The position numbers and the translations under genes are program-made. The notes under the pieces were generated by a model. It was not told the DNA's origin. It worked only from the letters and a program-made list of their open reading frames with translations, and did not search any database. A stretch of 64,000 nucleotides of DNA from an uncultured Muribaculaceae bacterium (GTDB taxonomy: Bacteria; Bacteroidota; Bacteroidia; Bacteroidales; Muribaculaceae). Below are positions 18,080 through 26,959 of the stretch, piece after piece; positions within the stretch are counted from its first letter, which is position 1, and every line of letters begins with the position of its first letter. Where the stretch lies: contig CAKUMB010000010.1 in NCBI GenBank assembly GCA_934667475.1, positions 1-64,000 on the forward strand. Direction: 5' to 3'.

Positions 18080-20899
18080 TTAATTGGCAGGATCCATGGT
18101 GAGGGTGAGACGGTGGCCGCCCTGCAGCAGCTTCACGAAGTCGCGCACATCGGCAGGCGTGATGCTGTCGAGGGTGCTGAGATAGTTGGTGTTGAAGTCG
18201 ATGCCATACTTGTCGCGGTCTTTGAGCATCACCATCCAGTAGGTGTTGTCGTCGAGGTCTTCCTTATACACCTTGCGCAGATATTGCTTGGCGGCGTTGA
18301 GCTGGGCGGCAGTGACACCGTCGCGGGCCACACGGGCCACCTCATTGGTGACGATGGAGCGCGTTTCGGCACTCTTGCCGGCAGTGACGGTGACGTTGAG
18401 CGGCATGAATATCACCGGGTGGTCGTTGCCGTTCATGTCGGCCACCACACTGCAGTGGGTGTCGATGTGGTAGGTCCAGCCACGGTCCTCACGTATTTCC
18501 TTAAGGAAGATGGCACTGAACACCTGTCCGGTGATTTTGGCCAACAGGCGGTTGCGCAGCGTGAGGGGGCAGTCGTTGGTCCAGAAGAAGTACACCTTGC
18601 TTTGCGGTGTCTGCATCTTCGACTGCCAGAAGTTTTCCTTGTCGGCATTGAACAGGCGGTAGCCTATGTCGACTGGCTTCTCGACGCGGCCCTTCGAGGG
18701 CAGGCTGGCCACATACTTCTCGACGAGGGTGCGCAGTGTGTCGGTGTTGAAGTTGCCCACTATGTAGAAGTCCATCTGGCCGCAGTCGCTGAAGCGGTCG
18801 CGGTACACGGCCATGATTTTGTCGTAGTCGACACGCTCAACCTCCTGTTTCGAGAGCTTTTCAGCGCCCAGCGGATGGCGGGCAAACACATTGGAGAAGA
18901 TGGAGTCGGCAAATTCAAACTTGGGGTCTTTTTGATTCTGCAGGCGCACACGGTTCTGCTCCAAATACTGGTTGAATGCCTTCACGTCTTTGCGCGGCGA
19001 TGTGAGTTTGAGGTAGGTGAGCTGGAACAGTGTGGCCAGGTCGCGCGGCGATGCCGAGCCCTGCAGGCCCTGCTCGGTGCGGCTGATGAAGGTGCGCACG
19101 CTGGCGCGCTTGCCGGCAAGCAGCTTTTTGAGCTCACTGCCGGTGAACTGGCCATAGGCCGAGAGCGACATCACGCTGTTGACCGCCTTCAGCGAGGGCG
19201 CGTCGGCAGCATTGTAGTTGAGCGACAGGCCGCCGGGGGCGGCTGCGCCCATCACCACCTCGTCGGCCTTGAATGTGGTGGGTTTCACATACACCTTGAT
19301 ACCATTGCTCAGCGTCCACACCTTGGCACCGAAGCCGGGCACAGAGTCCTCGGCCACGATGCGGCCAGGCACAGGTTCGGCCATGAGCAGGCGGCCAATG
19401 CGCACGCTATCGGTGTAGGCGGTGACGGTGGCTGACTTGCCGCGGCGGAAGGCGGCGGTAAGCGACTGCGGCGTAGTCTTGGCATCGGCAGTGCAGAAGG
19501 CCACCAGAGCCACATTGCGCTCGGTGGGGCTGATGAGCGAATTGAAGTGGGCGTTGACCTGGCTTAGGGTGACGCCATCGATGACGCGGGTGACGATGGT
19601 GCGGAAATCATCGATCGACGGAATGGGCTCACCGTCAAGGAAGGCACGCACAAAGTCGCGCGCATAGCGGGTGTTGGAATACTTGTCGCGCTCGCTGTAG
19701 AGGGCGTCGACCTGCGACTCATAGTTGATGCGCGCGCGGCTATACTCGCTGTCGGTGAAGCCAAAGCGCACGGCGCGGGCCACCTCGCGGGCCATGACGG
19801 CGGCACAGCTGTCTTCCATGCCGGGCTTGGCAAAGGCTATCACCTCGAAGGCCTGGCGGGTTTTCGAAATCATGTAGTTGCGGTCGTGGGCCACAACGCG
19901 TGTGAAGGGCGACGACGGCTCTTGCGAGAGGTCTTTGAGTCGCTCGGCCAGCATGGCCGACACCACCGTGTTCAAGTAGTCGTTTTCGAAAAAGCGGGTG
20001 GTGGAGGCATCGGTGGCAGGCAGATCGGCGTGCTTGTAGAGCAGGCGCACCATTGACTGTGACTGCTCACCGTCGCTCTCAACCGACACTATGAGCTGCT
20101 CGTTGTCGGGCACCTCGACAGGTGTGACGGGCACAGCGTTTTTGGGATTCTTTACGTTGCCAAACAGCTGCTTGATTTTGTCCACGGCATAGTCGGGGTC
20201 GATGTCGCCCACCACAATTATGGCCTGGTTGGATGGGTGATACCACTTTTTGTAGTAGTCGCGCAGCTGCTTGTGCTTAAAGTTCTTGACCACGCTCATG
20301 AGGCCAATGGGCATGCGCTGGCCATAGAGGCTGCCCGGATACAGCTGCGGCAGGGCACGCTCGAGCATGCGGTTGGCCGCGCTGGTGCGCATGCGCCACT
20401 CACCCTCTATCACGCCGCGCTCGGCATCGATGTCGCTGCCCTTGAGCAGCAGCCCGTTGCCCCAGTCGCTGAGCACCAGAAAGCAGGAGTCGAGCGACGA
20501 ACGGCGGGCCGTGGGCACATTGCAGATGTTATACACCGTTTCGTCGGTGGAGGTGTAGGCGTTGAGGTTGGCGCCAAACTTCACGCCTATCGATTCGAGA
20601 TAGGTGATGAGCGAATTGCCCGGGAAGTGGCGGGTGCCGTTGAAGCACATGTGCTCGAGGAAGTGGGCCAGACCGCGCTGGCTTTCGTCCTCCTGCACCG
20701 AGCCCACGCGCTGGGCTATGAAGAAATCGGCGCGGTGCTCGGGATAGGCGTTGCGCCTCACATAGTAGGTTAGGCCGTTGTCAAGAGTGCCCGTGCGCAC
20801 GGCCGGGTCGGCCGGAACCGGCTCGTAGGCCCATGCGCTGATGGAGCCCGCCGCAAGGGCGAGCGCAAAGATGCGTCGTAGTAGTGTGGATTTGATCAT
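18080..20899 (-). CDS. M16 family zinc metallopeptidase, signal-peptide bearing
   Basis: 939 residues. Signal peptide at about 1-24 (ALALAAGSISAWA), so periplasmic or surface located. The inverted zinc motif HxxEH is His79-Phe-Leu-Glu82-His83 in GLAHFLEHMCFNGT, with the downstream conserved Glu in NAYTSTDETVYN. Two M16 halves are present, as in pitrilysin-type enzymes; the second half starts near residue 500 and lacks HxxEH, as usual. It is the last gene of an operon with a TonB receptor, a DUF4876 lipoprotein and a DUF6850 barrel; gaps are 35-50 bases. M16 proteases coupled to TonB receptors include FusC of Pectobacterium, which cleaves imported ferredoxin; a similar role is only an inference. 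Confidence 0.93.
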   Translation of the reverse strand: MIKSTLLRRIFALALAAGSISAWAYEPVPADPAVRTGTLDNGLTYYVRRNAYPEHRADFFIAQRVGSVQEDESQRGLAHFLEHMCFNGTRHFPGNSLITYLESIGVKFGANLNAYTSTDETVYNICNVPTARRSSLDSCFLVLSDWGNGLLLKGSDIDAERGVIEGEWRMRTSAANRMLERALPQLYPGSLYGQRMPIGLMSVVKNFKHKQLRDYYKKWYHPSNQAIIVVGDIDPDYAVDKIKQLFGNVKNPKNAVPVTPVEVPDNEQLIVSVESDGEQSQSMVRLLYKHADLPATDASTTRFFENDYLNTVVSAMLAERLKDLSQEPSSPFTRVVAHDRNYMISKTRQAFEVIAFAKPGMEDSCAAVMAREVARAVRFGFTDSEYSRARINYESQVDALYSERDKYSNTRYARDFVRAFLDGEPIPSIDDFRTIVTRVIDGVTLSQVNAHFNSLISPTERNVALVAFCTADAKTTPQSLTAAFRRGKSATVTAYTDSVRIGRLLMAEPVPGRIVAEDSVPGFGAKVWTLSNGIKVYVKPTTFKADEVVMGAAAPGGLSLNYNAADAPSLKAVNSVMSLSAYGQFTGSELKKLLAGKRASVRTFISRTEQGLQGSASPRDLATLFQLTYLKLTSPRKDVKAFNQYLEQNRVRLQNQKDPKFEFADSIFSNVFARHPLGAEKLSKQEVERVDYDKIMAVYRDRFSDCGQMDFYIVGNFNTDTLRTLVEKYVASLPSKGRVEKPVDIGYRLFNADKENFWQSKMQTPQSKVYFFWTNDCPLTLRNRLLAKITGQVFSAIFLKEIREDRGWTYHIDTHCSVVADMNGNDHPVIFMPLNVTVTAGKSAETRSIVTNEVARVARDGVTAAQLNAAKQYLRKVYKEDLDDNTYWMVMLKDRDKYGIDFNTNYLSTLDSITPADVRDFVKLLQGGHRLTLTMDPAN

Positions 20900-20949
20900 T
20901 ATAGATTATTGCTTTTTTATTGTTGTTTTCAATCTGTTTTTTTATTGCG

Positions 20950-22473
20950 TCAGAACACCACGCCAGCCGCCACTGTGACGCGACTGGAGTGGATGTGGGC
21001 TGTGTAGGCCGTGCGCTGCCACTGGGCGCGCAAGCGCAGCGCATAGGCTTTGCCCAACGCCACATCGGCGCGCAGGCCGGCTGCGGCAGTCCACGAGTCG
21101 GAGGCCAGCACATAGTGGCGGTCGGCCACCAGTACGGCCAGCGGCTGCAACTCGTTGCGGGCCGTGGCCAGCAGCAGGTCGCCGCCCACATTGCCGCAAT
21201 AGGTGGCGGCGGCGTTGGCGGTGAGCAGCAAGCGGCCTGCGCGCCAACTGGCACGCACATCGGCGCTGCCCCAAAGGCTGTTGACCATGTCGCGGCTGCG
21301 CGGGTCGCGGCAAATCTGATTGCGGTGTGTGTAGCCTGCGGCGGGCGTCAGGGTCAGCGACACACTGCGCAGCCGCCACGATGCCATGCCCCGCAGCGAT
21401 GCCTCAACGCGGTTTTCAAAATAGTTGTTGCGTTCGGCGATTTTCGGGAAGACTGCTGCCGAGGCGTCGCCAAACACATTCTCGGTGCCCTTGCGCCGGC
21501 TCACCAGCAGGCGGGCCACAGCGCCCATGCCGCTACGCCCCACCCAGGCGGCCTCGGCCCGCAGCTGGCTGTGGACGGCATGCGCCATGGGCAGATTGTT
21601 GAGACTGCTCAGCACATTGGTGAGCGTGTAGCGCACAGCCTCGGCACTGAGCACGAGGCCGCCGGCGGTGGCCAGGTTGAGCCCCAAGGTGAACGTGTTG
21701 CCATTGTAATAGGTGTCGGCGGCATCGCCGGCAAAGCGGCCATAGTCGCTCACGGGGCCGGTGAGGTGCAGCAGCCGGCGCGAGCCGAGTTCGCTGTAGA
21801 AGTCCACCTCGTTGGTCTGCTTATATTTGGCATATCCAAGCATGAGGCCGGCAGTGCAGCCGCCGAAGCGGTAGGTGCCGCCCAGCGAGAAGCGCAGATT
21901 GCCCGTGACATTGCGCGGCCGCGGGTCGACGGCGCGGTAGTAGAGGCCGGCGGTGTAGCCCATGGCCCCGCCCCACCCCAGCGGGCCGCGGCTTGAGGCG
22001 TAGCCACCCGAGAAGCTGTAGATTTCCTTCTTGATGTCGCCGCCAATGGAGTCGGCCATCACATAGGGGTAGACCAGCGGCAGTTCGGAAGTCTCGTTCC
22101 AGCGCACATCCAAGTCCTTGCCGTTGCGGTAGCTGGCCGCGCCCCACAGGGTGCTGCCCTTGTACTTCATATAGGAGTCGGCGTTGAAGGCCCAGTGGCG
22201 CGAGCCCGAGCCCTGCTGCGGGTCGATGGCGCGGCCTCCGCCGTCGCTGCGGCTGAAGCAGCTGCCCTCCACACGGCTCATTGAATAGCCGCGCTGCAGG
22301 GGCTTCATGGCGGGGTTGGCAAAAGCCACATCCACCAGACTCATGGCCGAGAGTCCGTCGGCCTCAACGCGTCCCAGCACCGAGGCGGTGTCGGGGGCGG
22401 CAGCCGAGGCGGCAGCCTGCAAGGCCGCTCCGGCCAAAGCTGCTGCGGCGGCCATTCGCATTGTGATTGTCAT
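20950..22473 (-). CDS. DUF6850-type outer-membrane beta-barrel protein
   Basis: 507 residues from the ATG at 22473 (MTITMRMAAAAALAG, a signal peptide cut near residue 28); an upstream extension in frame runs through the preceding gene and lacks a signal sequence. The mature part has alternating hydrophobic and polar strands throughout (for example LRFSLGGTYRFGGCTAGLMLGYAKY and ALRLRAQWQRTAYTAHI) and ends in VAAGVVF, an outer-membrane barrel C-terminus. I assign it to the DUF6850 barrel family from its size, barrel character and its place beside a DUF4876 gene and TonB receptor, an arrangement I know from Bacteroidales. Probable partner of the receptor. Confidence 0.75.
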   Translation of the reverse strand: MTITMRMAAAAALAGAALQAAASAAAPDTASVLGRVEADGLSAMSLVDVAFANPAMKPLQRGYSMSRVEGSCFSRSDGGGRAIDPQQGSGSRHWAFNADSYMKYKGSTLWGAASYRNGKDLDVRWNETSELPLVYPYVMADSIGGDIKKEIYSFSGGYASSRGPLGWGGAMGYTAGLYYRAVDPRPRNVTGNLRFSLGGTYRFGGCTAGLMLGYAKYKQTNEVDFYSELGSRRLLHLTGPVSDYGRFAGDAADTYYNGNTFTLGLNLATAGGLVLSAEAVRYTLTNVLSSLNNLPMAHAVHSQLRAEAAWVGRSGMGAVARLLVSRRKGTENVFGDASAAVFPKIAERNNYFENRVEASLRGMASWRLRSVSLTLTPAAGYTHRNQICRDPRSRDMVNSLWGSADVRASWRAGRLLLTANAAATYCGNVGGDLLLATARNELQPLAVLVADRHYVLASDSWTAAAGLRADVALGKAYALRLRAQWQRTAYTAHIHSSRVTVAAGVVF

Positions 22474-22508
22474 ATTGCTTTTCAATTCTGTTTTTTTTCT
22501 GCTATTGA

Positions 22509-23813
22509 TTACTTCTTGGGCGTGACACCGTCCCAGGTGATTTGTGTGGACTTGCCGCCGTCGATGTCCTTCACAGAGTGCTGCTGCTCGATGACGCTGG
22601 GCACGCACTCGGTGTTGAAGTCTTCGGTGGAGTTGTTGGTGTCCTTAAGATAGGCCCGGCCGTCTTTCACATACAGCAGCTTGCGGCGCACACTCTTGAA
22701 GTAGCGCGTCATGTCCTTGTCGATGGTGCCGCAGTGCGTCCAGCCGCGGTCGAGCGACGGAGCCGTGACATTCCACACATATTTCGCAGCCACCGAGCAG
22801 TTGACGGCATCGACAACCCACGAGTTGGGCAGGCGGTAGGCCTGCTGCTGCATGGGATAGGTGCCCGAAGGCAGCACCATGGTGTAGTTGTAGGTGTATA
22901 GGTAATCCTTTAGGTAGGTGTCCTTGTCAATGGGGATGCGAGCCAGGGCATAGGTCTTGAAGCCGCGGTTGTGCAGAATCCAGAACGACAGCGTGTAGCA
23001 GTACCACTTGTCGAGGTTGGGCACAGTTGGGCTGTCGATGTCCATGTGCGAGGGCGAAGTAGACACATCATACCACTCAAAGTCGGCGTTGCTCAGGTCG
23101 AATGAGTATTCGTTGGCCACGCGGTGGTCGATGCCAGTGTCGCACAGCAGCAGGCTCTCGCCCGGCTGCACTGGGTGGTCGTGCCCGCTGCCCGGGATGG
23201 TGTAGATGGCGTCGACCGTCATGGCCTGCGACATGATATCGGGGGTGTAGTCGTATTTGTTGACGGTGGTGAACTTCGACTCCACCAGCGATAGGCCGTC
23301 GGCATAGAGCACGTGGTCGGTGTTGTTGTATATCATCACATAGTCGTCGCCGTTATACTGGTTGCCCGAGGGCCGCAGAGTGCCGGCGAAGAATATCTCC
23401 TGGATTATGAAGTCGCTGTTGTCGGCGTCCTCATAGGTGTCGAGCTTGAATGTGAAGTTCGACTGGGTGAGCTGCACCGATGGCGAGTAGGCCTTGATGT
23501 GGCGCGTGACGGGAGTGGAGTCGGTGGGCACGCTCACCTCTGCGTCGTAGGTCACATCATAGAGGCCGGCTGGCAGATTGATGCCATTCAGCGAACTGAA
23601 GGTGATGGTGCGCAAGGTGGACACGTCCTTGAAGGCAATCTGCTGGCTCTGCACAGTGGCGTTTTCCATACCCTGCGGCATGGCCACGCTTATTGAGGCG
23701 GCCACCTGGCCGTCGGGGTCGTTGAATTTGTCGTCGCACGAGGTGGCGCCCACTGCCAGCATAGCTGCCGCCAGCATGGCGCACATGTGAAGGTGTTTGG
23801 ATGTAAGAGTCAT
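22509..23813 (-). CDS. DUF4876 lipoprotein
   Basis: 434 residues. Lipoprotein signal with ATSC near Cys26, followed by DDKFNDPDG. A beta-rich N-terminal domain (about 30-130) precedes the hallmark block DFIIQEIFFAGTLRPSGNQYNGDDYVMIYNNTDHVLYADGLSLVES, which matches DUF4876 proteins as I remember them. Probably anchored on the outer membrane and exposed, acting with the TonB receptor encoded 41 bases upstream. The ligand is unknown. Confidence 0.8.
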   Translation of the reverse strand: MTLTSKHLHMCAMLAAAMLAVGATSCDDKFNDPDGQVAASISVAMPQGMENATVQSQQIAFKDVSTLRTITFSSLNGINLPAGLYDVTYDAEVSVPTDSTPVTRHIKAYSPSVQLTQSNFTFKLDTYEDADNSDFIIQEIFFAGTLRPSGNQYNGDDYVMIYNNTDHVLYADGLSLVESKFTTVNKYDYTPDIMSQAMTVDAIYTIPGSGHDHPVQPGESLLLCDTGIDHRVANEYSFDLSNADFEWYDVSTSPSHMDIDSPTVPNLDKWYCYTLSFWILHNRGFKTYALARIPIDKDTYLKDYLYTYNYTMVLPSGTYPMQQQAYRLPNSWVVDAVNCSVAAKYVWNVTAPSLDRGWTHCGTIDKDMTRYFKSVRRKLLYVKDGRAYLKDTNNSTEDFNTECVPSVIEQQHSVKDIDGGKSTQITWDGVTPKK

Positions 23814-23854
23814 ATCTGTGTAATGTGTTTTATTGATGTTTAATTCGTTTCACG

Positions 23855-26656
23855 TTAGAGGGAGAACACCAGTTCCATGCCAAAGTAGGGGTTGGTGGAG
23901 CGGCGCACGGTGAGGCCGTTGCTCTTGTACGATGGCAGATAGTCGATGAGCCGGTTGGCAAACACGGCTATGCGCAGATGGCTGCCCACCTTTTTTGTGG
24001 CCTTGAGGTTGACATACATGGCCATGGGGGTGGTTTGGCGGCGGTAGAGCTCGCTGTTGTAGGTCTGCACCAGGAATTGCAGAATCTTGTCGGTGCGGCT
24101 GTCGGCCGTGTAGGGGTGCAGTTGTCCGTCGGCCACATCGAGGTAGAAGTCGGGCACGCCGTTCTGCCACAGTTTGGTGGTGCTCACATACCACACATTT
24201 TGCACCGAAGTGGTGAATATCAGTCCCCAGCGCGGGATTTGGGTGTCGAATGTGATGTTGGTGCTCAGCTGCTCGTTGACGCGTCCGTCGTTGGTGTTGT
24301 AGTAGCCCACAAAGGAGTTGCGCACTGGCGAGCCGTCGACCACGTCGCTCACCGTTTGAAACAGCATCTGCGAGTTGCTGTAGGTGGTGCGCAGCCACGC
24401 ACCAGTCACATTCAGCGCCGTGCCTATGGCCTGCCAGCGCGCGGTGGTGGCGGTGAGCTCCACACCCTGCTTGCTGATGCGGCTGCCGTTGGCTGCGCGG
24501 CTGTAGCCGTCGAGCACGCTCACCTGCCGGCTGGGCAGCGAGGCAAGGTCGGGCGGGGCGGTGAGTGTGGTGGCGTCGACACCGCTGGCGTCGTAGAGCG
24601 TGTAGCTGTAGGGGTGGTAGACGCTTGAATATCGGTAGCCTGTGGTGAGGCGCTCGCTGAAGTAAGTCACCGAGAAACTGTTGCCGCCAAGCGTGCCGCC
24701 CAGGCGCACCTCCCACTTGCGGTTGCGCGCGGCGCGCAACTGGTAGTTGGTCACGTCGTCGATGTAGGTGCGCAGGCTCACGCGGCTGTGCTCAAGCGGG
24801 TTGAGTGCGTCGTAGTAGTTGAGCTGCACGAAGTCGTTGTATTGCACCTGCGGGAAGAGGTAGGCAATGGTTGGCATTTTGGTGGTGAGGCCGTAGCCGC
24901 CAGCCAGCACCAGCTTCAGGTCGCGGCCGCCAAGGCTGATGGCCGGGGCCGACAGGCGCACGTTGACGCGCGGGTCGAGATACACGTGGCCGCTGAGCCA
25001 GTAGCGGCTGTCGAGGCCAGGCAGCTGCATCGAGCGCACGCCGGCCTGGGCGTCGAGGCGCCAGCGGCCCATGGCGACGCCCACATTTTCCTCGGCGTAG
25101 AACGACAGCACCTGCAGCGAGGGCACATCTTTATATGCGCGCGGCCGTGTGGGCCACGACGCACTCAGCGGGCGGGTGATGTCGTAGATTTGTCCGCCGC
25201 CGTAGTTTTTCGAGAACGTCCACTCAGCGCCCAGCTTGTGGCGCAGGCTGAGCCACTTGGCGGGCTTGAAGTGACCCTCGGCCTTGAGGTTGGCAAAGAG
25301 GTTGAGCGGCTTGCCGTCGACGGCAAAGTCGGCCACATATTCGCGCAGCAGATACTGGCCGTCGTGCACGCCGGCCTCCATGCTGGTGGGGGCCACCGAA
25401 GCTCGGCTGGGGGCCACCTGCTTGCGGCGGTCGAGGCGGTCGTGCTGGTAGCTGGCGCTTACGTTGAGGCTGAGGTAGCTGAGCCAGTTGATGCGCTTGA
25501 AGGCAAGGCTGAGGTCGCTGTTGTAGTTCATTCGGTTGTAGCGCGACTGGTAGTCGTTGATTTTGTTCTGGCTCAGGTCGGGGTCGGTCTTGCTGTTGTC
25601 AAACGAGCCGGTGTAGTCGAAACCAGTGTTCCAGCGCGTGAACACCGACTGGCTGTGGCTGCGCAGATTGTAGCGCACCGAGGCGGTGACGCGCTTGTAG
25701 TTTTCGAAATTGTTGCGCGGGTCCACCTTTGAGTCGAGATAGCTGACATCGGCATTGAGCACTCGGCCCTCGCCCACGCTCAGGCCCTTGCCCACCGAGA
25801 AGAGTTTGCTGTATTCGTCGGCCTTGAATCGGGCTGTGAGCGGTGTGGCCGAACTGATGCGCTGAATTCGCACCACGCCGCTGGTGAGGTTGCCATATTC
25901 CACCGAGGGTATGCCGCGCACCACCTCCACGCTCTCGATGTTGTCGGTGCTGATGGTGCGCATGTCCACGCCCTTGTTGGTGATGTCGCGCTTGTATTCG
26001 GGCGACGACTGGTCGGTGCCCGACTGCGGAATGCTCTGCATGTTGGCGTCGCCGTTGATGGGCGCTCCGTCGACCATAAACAGGGTGCCGAGCGACGATA
26101 TGCTGTAGTCGTTGTTGCTCACCTTGGTGCCGGTGGCGCCCATGGTGCCCGTTTCGCGCAGGGCGATGGTGTTGGCCTGCCCCATGCTGGGAGTTTGCGA
26201 TATGTTGCCCGGCAGCAGTTCGAGCAGGTCGGCGAAGCTGGTGGGCTGCAGGTGGCTCATGGCATCGCGGCCTATGCGCGAGCTGCTGGTCATGCCCGTC
26301 GACTCCTTGGCGGTGACCACCACGGCATTGAGCACCTTGGAATTTTCGGTGAGGGTGATTTTCACATCGGCTGACGCTGTGCCCAGGTTAACGGTTCGGG
26401 TCGCAGTCTTATAGCCCACAAAGCTCACCGTGAGCGTGTAGCTGCCCGGCTTGAGGCCGGCAATGGCAAAGCGGCCGTGATCGTCGGTAGCCACCGACTG
26501 ACCGCCCGGCCTGACGGCCACTGTGGCAAACTGGATGGGGCCGCCGCCAGCGGCGTCGACCACCGTGCCGCTGAGGGCCGGCTGCTGGGCCGCAGCCGCG
26601 AAGGCTGTGAAGCAGATTGCAATGATTAGCAGTGTCGTTTTAAGTAATTGTCTCAT
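23855..26656 (-). CDS. TonB-dependent receptor with carboxypeptidase-like N-terminal domain
   Basis: 933 residues. Signal peptide 1-23; a carboxypeptidase regulatory-like beta-sandwich at about 25-112 (ALSGTVVDAAGGGPIQFATV); a plug domain at about 115-280 with FMVDGAPINGD, IESVEVVRGIPSVEYGNLTSGVV; then a 22-strand barrel ending FGMELVFSL. It lacks the SusC-type extended plug signature and has no SusD partner, so it is more like metal, haem or siderophore receptors. First gene of the four-gene operon; its promoter carries the dyad TACCTA-N4-TAGGTA. Substrate unknown; iron-linked by inference. Confidence 0.92.
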   Translation of the reverse strand: MRQLLKTTLLIIAICFTAFAAAAQQPALSGTVVDAAGGGPIQFATVAVRPGGQSVATDDHGRFAIAGLKPGSYTLTVSFVGYKTATRTVNLGTASADVKITLTENSKVLNAVVVTAKESTGMTSSSRIGRDAMSHLQPTSFADLLELLPGNISQTPSMGQANTIALRETGTMGATGTKVSNNDYSISSLGTLFMVDGAPINGDANMQSIPQSGTDQSSPEYKRDITNKGVDMRTISTDNIESVEVVRGIPSVEYGNLTSGVVRIQRISSATPLTARFKADEYSKLFSVGKGLSVGEGRVLNADVSYLDSKVDPRNNFENYKRVTASVRYNLRSHSQSVFTRWNTGFDYTGSFDNSKTDPDLSQNKINDYQSRYNRMNYNSDLSLAFKRINWLSYLSLNVSASYQHDRLDRRKQVAPSRASVAPTSMEAGVHDGQYLLREYVADFAVDGKPLNLFANLKAEGHFKPAKWLSLRHKLGAEWTFSKNYGGGQIYDITRPLSASWPTRPRAYKDVPSLQVLSFYAEENVGVAMGRWRLDAQAGVRSMQLPGLDSRYWLSGHVYLDPRVNVRLSAPAISLGGRDLKLVLAGGYGLTTKMPTIAYLFPQVQYNDFVQLNYYDALNPLEHSRVSLRTYIDDVTNYQLRAARNRKWEVRLGGTLGGNSFSVTYFSERLTTGYRYSSVYHPYSYTLYDASGVDATTLTAPPDLASLPSRQVSVLDGYSRAANGSRISKQGVELTATTARWQAIGTALNVTGAWLRTTYSNSQMLFQTVSDVVDGSPVRNSFVGYYNTNDGRVNEQLSTNITFDTQIPRWGLIFTTSVQNVWYVSTTKLWQNGVPDFYLDVADGQLHPYTADSRTDKILQFLVQTYNSELYRRQTTPMAMYVNLKATKKVGSHLRIAVFANRLIDYLPSYKSNGLTVRRSTNPYFGMELVFSL

Positions 26657-26675
26657 TTATCAGTGTTTTATGCCG

Positions 26676-26706
26676 CAAAATTACGCCCGCCACACAGCGG
26701 GGGCAA
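26676..26706 (-). promoter_or_regulatory. Promoter of the TonB receptor operon
   Basis: Minus strand: -33 TTG (26706-26704), 20 bases, -7 TAATTTTG (26683-26676). The predicted transcript starts near 26670, only about 14 bases before the ATG at 26656. Confidence 0.75.
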
Positions 26707-26724
26707 TACCTAATGATAGGTATT
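26705..26724 (-). promoter_or_regulatory. Dyad operator next to the receptor -33 box
   Basis: Perfect inverted repeat AATACCTA-ATGA-TAGGTATT. The core TACCTA-N4-TAGGTA recurs at 32034-32049 in front of the porin/imelysin operon. Centred about 45 bases before the predicted transcript start and touching the -33 element. Confidence 0.75.
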
Positions 26725-26842
26725 TAGCCGCGGCATAATCACTATTTATTACGACTACCGTGAGGCAGCAGCAACTGCCAGAACGGGAGCAAAATAGCCA
26801 CAAAAGGGTATCTGCCGGCAAAAAAATCATCATTATAAGCGA

Positions 26843-26873
26843 TTTCGGGCCTTGCCGAGCGAAAGTAATTTTG
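26843..26873 (+). promoter_or_regulatory. Promoter of the beta-propeller gene
   Basis: -33-like TTTC (26843-26846), 19 bases, -7 TAATTTTG (26866-26873). Leader of about 80 bases before the ATG at 26960. Confidence 0.55.
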
Positions 26874-26959
26874 CACCGGTGACACAAGGCCGACGCCGCT
26901 GTGTGGCCACACATTAAAAAAAAGAGCGAACACAAATCATAAAACAAACTCAAAAACTT

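Larger units (their letters stand above)
26657..26959. other. Divergent promoter region between the TonB receptor and the beta-propeller gene
   Basis: 303 bases without a gene. The left part holds the receptor promoter with its dyad, the right part the promoter of the plus-strand gene at 26960. Between them (about 26725-26842) I see only AT-rich sequence. Confidence 0.7.

Noticed and set aside
22474..22608. N-terminal extension of the DUF6850 barrel gene
   Set aside because: It lies over the end of the DUF4876 gene in another frame and would bury the signal peptide.
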